Source: Escherichia boydii
GTDB taxonomy: Bacteria > Pseudomonadota > Gammaproteobacteria > Enterobacterales > Enterobacteriaceae
Assembly (NCBI GenBank): GCA_041890495.1
Contig: CP169086.1
Coordinates: forward strand, 3,472,001 to 3,536,000
Length of the DNA: 64,000 bases
Reading direction: 5' to 3'
Below the pieces are notes generated by a model that saw only the letters and a list, made by a program, of their open reading frames with translations, did no database searches and was not told the DNA's origin. The position numbers were made by a program, and so were the translations under genes. How positions within the stretch are numbered: position 1 is the first letter of the stretch; every line of letters starts with the position of its first letter. Below, one piece after another: positions 56,723 to 64,000 of this stretch.

Positions 56723-58039
56723 ATGCCATTAGTCATTGTTGCTATCGGTGTAATCTTGTTGTTGCTCCTGATGATCCGCTTCAAAATGAACGGCTTCATC
56801 GCTCTCGTCCTCGTGGCGCTTGCTGTTGGATTAATGCAAGGAATGCCGCTGGATAAAGTTATTGGCTCCATCAAAGCCGGTGTCGGCGGGACGCTCGGTA
56901 GCCTTGCCCTGATCATGGGTTTTGGCGCAATGCTGGGCAAAATGCTGGCAGACTGCGGTGGCGCACAACGTATCGCCACCACGCTGATTGCCAAATTTGG
57001 TAAAAAACACATCCAGTGGGCGGTGGTACTGACCGGTTTTACCGTTGGTTTTGCCCTGTTCTATGAAGTGGGCTTTGTGCTGATGCTGCCGCTGGTGTTT
57101 ACCATCGCGGCTTCTGCGAATATTCCACTGCTGTATGTTGGTGTACCAATGGCAGCTGCACTGTCTGTGACCCACGGCTTCCTGCCACCGCATCCGGGTC
57201 CGACTGCGATTGCCACCATTTTCAATGCCGATATGGGTAAAACCCTGCTGTACGGTACTATTCTGGCAATCCCGACCGTGATTCTCGCCGGTCCGGTTTA
57301 CGCTCGCGTGTTGAAAGGTATCGATAAGCCAATTCCGGAAGGTCTCTACAGCGCGAAAACCTTCAGTGAAGAAGAGATGCCGAGCTTTGGCGTCAGCGTC
57401 TGGACCTCTCTGGTGCCGGTAGTACTGATGGCGATGCGTGCGATTGCCGAAATGATCCTGCCGAAAGGTCACGCTTTCCTGCCGGTAGCGGAGTTCCTCG
57501 GTGACCCGGTAATGGCTACGCTGATTGCCGTGCTGATTGCGATGTTCACCTTTGGTCTAAACCGTGGTCGTTCAATGGATCAGATTAACGACACGCTGGT
57601 TTCTTCCATCAAAATCATTGCGATGATGCTGTTGATCATCGGTGGTGGCGGTGCGTTCAAGCAGGTGCTGGTAGACAGCGGCGTGGACAAATACATTGCT
57701 TCCATGATGCACGAAACCAACATTTCTCCGCTGCTGATGGCCTGGTCGATTGCTGCCGTACTGCGTATCGCGCTGGGTTCCGCAACCGTTGCGGCAATCA
57801 CTGCGGGTGGTATCGCGGCACCGCTGATTGCAACGACGGGTGTTAGCCCGGAGCTGATGGTTATTGCGGTTGGTTCCGGTAGTGTGATTTTCTCTCATGT
57901 GAACGATCCGGGCTTCTGGCTGTTCAAAGAGTACTTTAACCTGACTATCGGCGAGACCATCAAATCCTGGTCGATGCTGGAAACCATTATCTCGGTGTGC
58001 GGTCTGGTAGGCTGTCTGCTGCTGAATATGGTGATTTGA
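56723..58039 (+). CDS. gntT: GntT, high-affinity gluconate permease
   Basis: A 438-residue inner-membrane gluconate:H+ symporter of the GntP family with about 12-14 hydrophobic helices. Typical stretches are GFLPPHPGPTAIATIFNAD (about residue 155) and SHVNDPGFWLFKEYF near 395. Preceded by GGCCAGGTAAATC. Control by GntR and CRP is expected. Reads as E. coli. Confidence 0.96.
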   Translation: MPLVIVAIGVILLLLLMIRFKMNGFIALVLVALAVGLMQGMPLDKVIGSIKAGVGGTLGSLALIMGFGAMLGKMLADCGGAQRIATTLIAKFGKKHIQWAVVLTGFTVGFALFYEVGFVLMLPLVFTIAASANIPLLYVGVPMAAALSVTHGFLPPHPGPTAIATIFNADMGKTLLYGTILAIPTVILAGPVYARVLKGIDKPIPEGLYSAKTFSEEEMPSFGVSVWTSLVPVVLMAMRAIAEMILPKGHAFLPVAEFLGDPVMATLIAVLIAMFTFGLNRGRSMDQINDTLVSSIKIIAMMLLIIGGGGAFKQVLVDSGVDKYIASMMHETNISPLLMAWSIAAVLRIALGSATVAAITAGGIAAPLIATTGVSPELMVIAVGSGSVIFSHVNDPGFWLFKEYFNLTIGETIKSWSMLETIISVCGLVGCLLLNMVI

Positions 58040-58050
58040 TAACACTGACT

Positions 58051-58137
58051 GCCGGATGCGGCGTGACCGCCTTATCCGGCCTACGATTCGGGATGAATTA
58101 GTAGGCCGGATAAGACGCGTCAAGCATCGCATCCGGC
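58051..58137. repeat. Inverted REP pair (BIME), E. coli type
   Basis: Unit 1, GCCGGATGCGGCGTGACCGC..., 58051-58082; unit 2 in the opposite sense, GCCGGATAAGACGCGTCAAG..., 58105-58137. Classic E. coli BIME between convergent gntT and malQ. Confidence 0.93.
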
Positions 58138-58149
58138 ATCAACCGCACT

Positions 58150-60234
58150 CTACTTCTTCTTCGCTGCAGCTCTGCGGCGTCTGTCCAAATCCTTCAGCAA
58201 CTTGTTCACGCCATCATCGGCAAACATCGACTCAAGCGTTGCGGAAAGCTTGCGTCGCCAGTTTTTATACTGGTAACTGGTGCCAGGAATATTCACCGGT
58301 TCGGCCATATCCAGCCAGTCTTCCGGCTGTAGTCCTAACAGAGCACTGTTACTGTCGGCAATGTAGCGCTGCAAACCTCGATTAAGCGTCGGCGTCATCG
58401 ACATCAACGATGCCTTATGCCCGGCACGTTTTGGCAGGCAACCATATTTATGCAGAGCATCCAGCAGTCCTTGTTTCGCCAGTTCACGATCCTGATACAG
58501 ACCGCGCAGTACCACTTCATCCGGATACAGCCCCAGGGTTTTGCCCAGCGTTAGATCCCCGCTCTCCCAGTAGCCGCGTAGCGTAGGCAGGTCATGTGTC
58601 GCCGCAACCGCCATCGACTGCTCCGGATACGCTTTCGGTGCACGGAACGTCTTCTCGTGGTCGTTTTCGAAATAGAGCACTTTGTAGGAGTACACACCGC
58701 TGCTGCGCAGCTTACCGACAATCTCTACCGGTACGGTACCGAGATCTTCACCAATCACCATACAGCGATGACGTTTACTTTCGAGTGCCAGAATCGAGAG
58801 CAGATCATCCACCGGATAGTGAACATACGCGCCCTGATCTGCCGTCTCGCCATACGGTATCCACCACAAACGCAGCATCGACATCACATGGTCAATTCGT
58901 AATGCGCCGCAGTTTTGCATATTGGCACGCAACAGCTCGATAAACGGTTCATAGGCACGCGCGGTGATGATATGCGGGTCCATTGGCGGTAATCCCCAGT
59001 TCTGCCCCAACGGGCCGAGGATATCCGGCGGCGCGCCAACCGACGCTTTCAGGCAATATAGTTCACGGTCACACCAGGTTTCCGCCCCACCTTCCGCTAC
59101 GCCAACCGCCAGATCACGATACAAGCCAATCGGCATTTCATAGCCCTGGCTTATCTCCCAGCAGGCGGCAAACTGGCTGTAAGCCAGCCACTGCAACCAG
59201 AGATAAAAATCGACGTCATCACGATGTTCTTCGCAGAACTGACGCACTTCTGGTGAATCCACGTTCTGATACATCTCTGGCCATGCAGGCCAGCCCCAGC
59301 GCATTTCGTCCTCTTTCACTTGCTGGGCATGTAGCGCATCAAAGGCTGCCTGCCAGAACAGGCTGTCGCCCTGCTCTGCAACAAACTGGCGAAACGCGGT
59401 CATCTGCTCATCATCACGTTGCGCGAAACCTTTCCACGCCATTCGTAATGCTGTCATTTTTAGGGCGGTAACCGTGGAGTAATCGACCCAGTCGGCATCG
59501 CGCGCCTGTTGCAGCGTCTGTTGCGTGGTCGGCAACTGCCACCAGGCCTGAGCCTCTTCGCTAAGATGGAAATCTTCAACGGCGTTAACGTCGATATAAA
59601 TCACATTCAGCCAACGGCGAGAAGACGGGCTGTATGGGCTGGCACTCTCCGGATTTGCCGGATAGAGCGCATGAATCGGGTTCAGGCCGATGAACGACCC
59701 GCCACGTTTTGCCACATCCACCAGCATCGCTTTGAGATCGCCAAAATCCCCAATACCCCAGTTTTTTTCCGATCGCAGCGTATAAAGCTGAACGCAGGCA
59801 CCCCACAGCTTTTGTTTATTCAGCAACGCCTGCGGTTCGTAACAGCGTTTCGGGGCGACAATCACCCGGCAATGCGCGCGCTGGTCGTCCTGGGTGAGTG
59901 TCAGCGTGTGATAACCTTCCGGCAGCTTCGTCGGTAGATTGAACGCTTTGCCCCCAGTTACATGGCCTTTGTACTGCGTTCCTTCTTCGGTGGTCAGCAG
60001 CCAGCTATATTCGCCGCTGCCCTCCACCACCATCGGCATTTTTTTGCCGCTGGTATAAACCATGACATTCGGGACTGGCGTTACCGCCACTTTCGTGGCG
60101 GTACGTTGATGCATCGCGTCAAGCAAACGCCGTTTGGTTTCGGCGCTAATCGACTGCGGTTTACCGTGGGCATTGATGTAATTGGGGCTAATCCCCGCCG
60201 CCAGCGCGGCATTATCCAGACGTTTGCTTTCCAT
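58150..60234 (-). CDS. malQ: MalQ, amylomaltase (4-alpha-glucanotransferase)
   Basis: A 694-residue GH77 enzyme that disproportionates maltodextrins. Catalytic region visible: DHVMSMLRLWWIPYG near residue 448, GEDLGTVP with the catalytic Glu near 496, and ATHDLPTLRGYW near 545. Ends in a basic tail RRRAAAKKK. Nine bases after malP; operon malPQ. Reads as E. coli. Confidence 0.97.
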   Translation of the reverse strand: MESKRLDNAALAAGISPNYINAHGKPQSISAETKRRLLDAMHQRTATKVAVTPVPNVMVYTSGKKMPMVVEGSGEYSWLLTTEEGTQYKGHVTGGKAFNLPTKLPEGYHTLTLTQDDQRAHCRVIVAPKRCYEPQALLNKQKLWGACVQLYTLRSEKNWGIGDFGDLKAMLVDVAKRGGSFIGLNPIHALYPANPESASPYSPSSRRWLNVIYIDVNAVEDFHLSEEAQAWWQLPTTQQTLQQARDADWVDYSTVTALKMTALRMAWKGFAQRDDEQMTAFRQFVAEQGDSLFWQAAFDALHAQQVKEDEMRWGWPAWPEMYQNVDSPEVRQFCEEHRDDVDFYLWLQWLAYSQFAACWEISQGYEMPIGLYRDLAVGVAEGGAETWCDRELYCLKASVGAPPDILGPLGQNWGLPPMDPHIITARAYEPFIELLRANMQNCGALRIDHVMSMLRLWWIPYGETADQGAYVHYPVDDLLSILALESKRHRCMVIGEDLGTVPVEIVGKLRSSGVYSYKVLYFENDHEKTFRAPKAYPEQSMAVAATHDLPTLRGYWESGDLTLGKTLGLYPDEVVLRGLYQDRELAKQGLLDALHKYGCLPKRAGHKASLMSMTPTLNRGLQRYIADSNSALLGLQPEDWLDMAEPVNIPGTSYQYKNWRRKLSATLESMFADDGVNKLLKDLDRRRRAAAKKK

Positions 60235-60243
60235 CGAGCTTCC

Positions 60244-62637
60244 TTAGCGTTTTGCCTGCCAGATACGAGCCTGATAATCGCGAATAGAGCGATCCGAGCT
60301 AAACATACCGCAGCGGGCGGTATTGAGGATCGCCGCGCGAGTCCAGGCCTCCTGGTCGCGGTACAGCACATCCACCTGCTTTTGTGCCTCTACATAAGCT
60401 GCGAAATCCGCCATCACCAGATACGGATCGCCGCCCTGTTTGCCGATACTGTGCAGCATCTGGTCGAAGGCATGCTTATCGCCGTCGCTGTATTTGCCGC
60501 TTTCCAGCTCTTTCAATACTGCGTCCAGCACCTTATCTTTCTTCCGCCATTTCACCGGGTCGTAGCCTTTGGCCAGAATTGCCTTCACTTGTTCCACGGT
60601 ATGACCAAAAATAAAGATATTTTCTTCACCGACTTTCTCGGCGATTTCAACGTTCGCCCCATCCAGCGTACCGACAGTAAGCGCACCATTGAGCGCCAGT
60701 TTCATATTGCCGGTACCGGAAGCTTCTTTACCTGCAGTCGAAATTTGTTCGGAGATATCCGCCGCCGGGATCAGTTTTTCCGCCGCCGAAACGCAATAAT
60801 CCGGCAGGAACACCACCTTCAACTTATCGCCAACCAGCGGATCGTTGTTGATCACGTCAGCCACTTTGTTGATCGCAAAGATAATATTCTTCGCCAGGTA
60901 GTAGCCCGGTGCCGCTTTCGCGCCGAAGAGGAAGACGCGCGGTACGCGATCAGCCTGCGGGTTTTCACGAATTTCTTTGTACAACGCCAGAATATGCAGC
61001 AGATTCAGGTGCTGGCGTTTGTACTCATGCAGACGTTTGATCTGAATATCGAAAATCGCCTGTGGATTGATCTCAATACCGGTACGAACTTTCACAAACT
61101 CCGCCAGACGGACTTTATTCGCCTGCTTGATCTCGCGATATTGCTGACGGAATTTCGCATCATCAGCGAATTTTTCCAGATTGATCAGCTGATCGAGATC
61201 GTTAGCCCACTCTTTTTGCAGTGATTTATCCAACAGAGCCGCCAGTGCCGGGTTGCACTGTTTGATCCAGCGACGTGGGGTAATACCGTTGGTGACGTTA
61301 TGGAATTTGTTCGGCCATAGCTGGTGATATTCCGGGAACAGATCTTTCACCACCAGATCCGAGTGCAGCGCCGCAACACCGTTCACCGCGAAACCGCCAA
61401 CCACACACAGGTTCGCCATATGCACTTGTTTGTCGTGCACCACCGCCAGTTTGGCCCACACTTTTTCATCGCCCGGCCAGGTTTTCTCTACCAGCGTTTT
61501 AAAGCGAGTATTAATTTCGTTAATAATCTGCATGTGGCGCGGCAGTAAGCCTTTCACCAGTTTCACATCCCAGCGTTCCAGCGCTTCTGGCATCAGGGTA
61601 TGGTTGGTGTAAGCGAAAGTTTTGCTGGTAATGGCCCAGGCGTCATCCCAGCTCATCTGGTGCTCATCGATCAGCACGCGCAGCAGTTCTGGAATCGCGA
61701 TAGTTGGGTGGGTATCGTTCAGCTGAATAACTTCGTAATCCGCCAGTTCGTGCAGTTTACGCCCCGCCAGATGATGGCGACGCAAAATATCCGCTACCGA
61801 ACAGGCACACTGGAAGTATTGCTGCATCAGGCGCAGCTTTTTACCGGCAGTATGGTTGTCGTTTGGATAGAGAACTTTGGTCAGTTTTTCCGCATTGATG
61901 CCCTGCTGTTCGGCACGCAAGAAATCACCGTCGTTAAATTTAGTCAGATCAAACGGATGCGCGTGCGTCGCCTGCCACAGACGCAGCGGCTGCGCCACGC
62001 CATTACGATAGCCGACAACGGGGAGATCCCACGCTTGACCGGTAATGGTAAACTCCGGCTCCCAGCGTCCGTCTTTCGTCACTTTACCGCCAATCCCTAC
62101 CTGCACATCCAGTGCTTCGTTGTGGCGGAACCACGGGTAGTTACTGCGATGCCAGTCATCCGGCGCTTCAACCTGTTTGCCATCGACAAAAGACTGGCGG
62201 AACAAACCATATTGATAGTTCAGACCGTAACCCGTCGCAGACTGACCGACAGTTGCCATTGAGTCGAGGAAGCACGCCGCCAGACGTCCCAGACCACCGT
62301 TACCCAGCGCCGGGTCGATCTCTTCTTCCAGCAGGTCCGTCAGATTGATGTCATAAGCCTTCAACGAATCCTGTACATCCTGATACCAGCCGAGATTCAA
62401 CAGGTTGTTGCCCGTCAGGCGACCAATCAAAAACTCCATTGAGATGTAGTTAACATGTCGCTGGCCTTTTACCGGTTTTGCCAGAGGTTGAGCATCCAGC
62501 TGCTCTGCGAGCGCACCGCTCACTGCCTGCCACCACTGGTGAGGCGTCATCTCGTTTGCAGCATGAAGGCCAAAACGCTGCCACTGACGCGTCAGGGCAG
62601 CCTGGAATTGAGCTTTGTTGAAGGTAGGCTGTGACAT
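60244..62637 (-). CDS. malP: MalP, maltodextrin phosphorylase, hybrid
   Basis: A 797-residue PLP-dependent phosphorylase that releases glucose 1-phosphate from maltodextrins. The PLP lysine is in ASGTGNMKLALNGALT (about residue 646); other parts include LGNGGLGRLAACFLDS and the N-terminal QRHVNYISMEFLIGR. Residues 1-59 differ from E. coli at more than half of positions (TFNKAQFQAALTRQWQRFGL); from RHVNYISM on it reads as E. coli, so ancestry switches at about 62.46 kb. Start: ATG giving MSQPTFNK, with GGGGATCGGC upstream; an earlier ATG is not needed. Confidence 0.96.
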   Translation of the reverse strand: MSQPTFNKAQFQAALTRQWQRFGLHAANEMTPHQWWQAVSGALAEQLDAQPLAKPVKGQRHVNYISMEFLIGRLTGNNLLNLGWYQDVQDSLKAYDINLTDLLEEEIDPALGNGGLGRLAACFLDSMATVGQSATGYGLNYQYGLFRQSFVDGKQVEAPDDWHRSNYPWFRHNEALDVQVGIGGKVTKDGRWEPEFTITGQAWDLPVVGYRNGVAQPLRLWQATHAHPFDLTKFNDGDFLRAEQQGINAEKLTKVLYPNDNHTAGKKLRLMQQYFQCACSVADILRRHHLAGRKLHELADYEVIQLNDTHPTIAIPELLRVLIDEHQMSWDDAWAITSKTFAYTNHTLMPEALERWDVKLVKGLLPRHMQIINEINTRFKTLVEKTWPGDEKVWAKLAVVHDKQVHMANLCVVGGFAVNGVAALHSDLVVKDLFPEYHQLWPNKFHNVTNGITPRRWIKQCNPALAALLDKSLQKEWANDLDQLINLEKFADDAKFRQQYREIKQANKVRLAEFVKVRTGIEINPQAIFDIQIKRLHEYKRQHLNLLHILALYKEIRENPQADRVPRVFLFGAKAAPGYYLAKNIIFAINKVADVINNDPLVGDKLKVVFLPDYCVSAAEKLIPAADISEQISTAGKEASGTGNMKLALNGALTVGTLDGANVEIAEKVGEENIFIFGHTVEQVKAILAKGYDPVKWRKKDKVLDAVLKELESGKYSDGDKHAFDQMLHSIGKQGGDPYLVMADFAAYVEAQKQVDVLYRDQEAWTRAAILNTARCGMFSSDRSIRDYQARIWQAKR

Positions 62638-63222
62638 AGGGGATCGGCATCCTTTAGAAAGAAAACACAAGTTGGCGCTAGTGTGCCTGGCTCATTTCCC
62701 CTCTTCCTCCTCCCGAGGGGGATTAGACAGGGAGGAGTAGCGGGGATGAGCAGAAAAGTGTGATCAAGGCCACTCTCAGAGCATAGTTCGAGTGTGCCCG
62801 GAAGATAAAAAAGTAACCGAGGAGAATGTCAAAGAAATGAAATGCGGTTTCGGGTGAAATTAAAACCCGCCGAAATAATTACTTACGTAGAATAATATTT
62901 CTGCAATCGGGTAATCGCCATGGGGGTTATTAATCTCCCTTAACTTTACCAGGAGTATATTAAATTTGACGACACTATCCCTTTCTGAAACCAGTTTCAG
63001 CGCAGCCGCAGCACAGCCATACAAGCCAGCACTGGCGGGGCATCAAAGACCTTTTCAGAAAGTTCCATCCTCTGCCTGAATGTTTTGTGACAGAGTGCAA
63101 ATTCACAGCCACCAAATCCAGACATAACTTGCAATAGTTAACTTATTGGCCGACCTTATATCCATTAATTACGAAGCGCAAAAAAAATAAAATCTCTCGT
63201 TACCCACAGTGAAGTGAAACCT
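62638..63222. promoter_or_regulatory. Divergent malP / malT control region
   Basis: A 585-base region. MalT-box-like sequences lie near malP: GGGGATTAGA (62717), GGGAGGAGTA (62730), GGGGATGAGC (62742), plus a GAGGAGG-rich run on the other strand (62700-62714). A CRP-like TGTGA-N6-CCACT is at 62759-62774. On the malT side TGTGA-N6-GCAAA at 63086-63101 matches the E. coli malT CRP site. The rest (62810-63080) contains no gene. Confidence 0.75.
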
Positions 63223-64000
63223 ATGTTGATTCCGTCTAAATTAAGTCGCCCGGTTCGTCTTGACCATACAGTGGTCCGCGAGCGTCTGTTGGCTAAACTT
63301 TCCGGCGCGCATAATTTCCGACTGGCGCTGGTTACGAGCCCTGCAGGTTATGGAAAAACAACGCTCATTTCGCAATGGGCCGCAGGTAAGAGCGATCTTG
63401 GCTGGTACTCTCTTGATGAGGGCGATAACCAGCAAGAACGTTTTGCCAGCTATCTGATTGCCGCGATACAGCAAGCCACCCATGGGCACTGCGTTGCCAG
63501 TGAGGTGATGGTGCAAAAGCGGCAGTACGCCAGCCTGTCCTCCCTTTTCTCTCAGCTGTTTATTGAACTGGCTGAATGGCATCGCCCGCTTTACGTGGTG
63601 ATTGATGATTACCATCTCATCACTAATCCGGTGATTCATGAATCAATGCGTTTCTTCCTGCGCCATCAGCCGGAAAACCTGACTTTAGTGGTGCTGTCAC
63701 GCAACCTGCCGCAGCTGGGTATTGCCAATCTGCGCGTGCGCGATCAGCTTCTGGAAGTGGGCAGCCAGCAGCTGGCCTTTACCCACCAGGAAGCGAAACA
63801 GTTCTTTGACTGTCGCCTGACCTCCCCCATTGAGGCCGCTGAAAGTAGCCGCCTGTGTGATGACGTCGCGGGCTGGGCCACGGCGCTGCAGCTTATCGCG
63901 CTCTCTGCCCGGCAAAACAACAGTCCGGCGCATCAGTCTGCGCGGCGTCTTGCGGGCATCAACGCCAGCCACCTTTCTGACTACCTGGTGGATGAGGTGC
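63223..64000 (+). CDS. malT: MalT, ATP-dependent activator of maltose regulon (5' part)
   Basis: First 259 of about 901 residues. MalT is a STAND-class regulator that binds ATP and maltotriose and activates malPQ and other mal operons. N-terminal NTPase: Walker A PAGYGKTTLIS near residue 38, Walker B VVIDDYHLI near 125, and arginine-rich sensor VLSRNLPQLG. Diverged from E. coli MalT at scattered positions (for example residues 30, 86-95), so of background type. The frame runs past the end of the window. Confidence 0.95.
   Translation, partial: MLIPSKLSRPVRLDHTVVRERLLAKLSGAHNFRLALVTSPAGYGKTTLISQWAAGKSDLGWYSLDEGDNQQERFASYLIAAIQQATHGHCVASEVMVQKRQYASLSSLFSQLFIELAEWHRPLYVVIDDYHLITNPVIHESMRFFLRHQPENLTLVVLSRNLPQLGIANLRVRDQLLEVGSQQLAFTHQEAKQFFDCRLTSPIEAAESSRLCDDVAGWATALQLIALSARQNNSPAHQSARRLAGINASHLSDYLVDEV

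Overview
The window is a stretch of enterobacterial chromosome with dense genes, short gaps and classical operons. It corresponds to the E. coli yheS-to-malT region (near minute 75), read in the same gene order. No tRNA, rRNA, CRISPR array, insertion sequence or prophage was seen. A complete malonate decarboxylase cluster sits between yheS and yheT. Several E. coli neighbours are absent: nirC, the frl/yhfS-Z block, yhgE and rpnA. This gene set and the Klebsiella/Enterobacter-type REP sequence at 1522-1592 suggest that the chromosome is basically that of a non-Escherichia member of the family, most like Enterobacter.

The most striking property is mosaicism. By comparison with E. coli K-12 proteins from memory, about ten blocks read as E. 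coli essentially residue for residue: yheS; prkB-argD; ppiA-tsgA; nirBD; trpS-gph-rpe-dam; aroB-aroK; mrcA-nudE; yrfG-hslR-hslO; pckA-feoB; and gntX(3')-nfuA-gntT-malQ-malP. The genes between them are clearly diverged from E. coli: mdc-yheTU, pabA-fic, codA, cysG-yhfL, damX, hofMNOPQ, igaA, feoC-bioH-gntX(5') and malT. Switches occur inside genes, clearly in nirD, pckA, feoB, gntX and malP. E. coli-type REP elements occur only in E. coli-type blocks. Either this is a natural or laboratory hybrid chromosome, or it is a chimeric assembly of two related genomes; sequence alone cannot decide.

Layout. 1-8.9 kb: yheS end, mdcR and the convergent mdcABCDEFGH operon for growth on malonate. 8.9-17.8 kb: yheT, yheU, prkB, yhfA, crp, yhfK, argD, pabA, an unusual yhfG-fic fusion and ppiA. 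18-25.2 kb: tsgA, a codA fragment, the nitrite reductase genes nirBD, cysG (siroheme for NirB) and the lipoprotein gene yhfL. 25.3-31.8 kb: the aroK-aroB-damX-dam-rpe-gph-trpS operon. 32.1-38.9 kb: hofMNOPQ, mrcA and nudE. 39.1-45.3 kb: igaA, yrfG, hslR, hslO and pckA. 45.4-50.6 kb: envZ/ompR, greB and yhgF. 51-55.8 kb: feoABC, a DUF1471 protein, bioH and gntX. 55.8-64 kb: nfuA, gntT, malQ, malP and the start of malT.

Lesions of interest are concentrated in a few places. Single-base insertions shift the reading frame at the start of dam, in the SPOR domain of damX and at the last codons of trpS. codA has lost both ends. The antitoxin gene yhfG is fused to fic by an internal deletion. nirC is missing, and a strong nested hairpin lies where it should be. 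I found no convincing wholly new multi-gene system. The best candidates for new biology are the antitoxin-toxin fusion and the mosaic itself.
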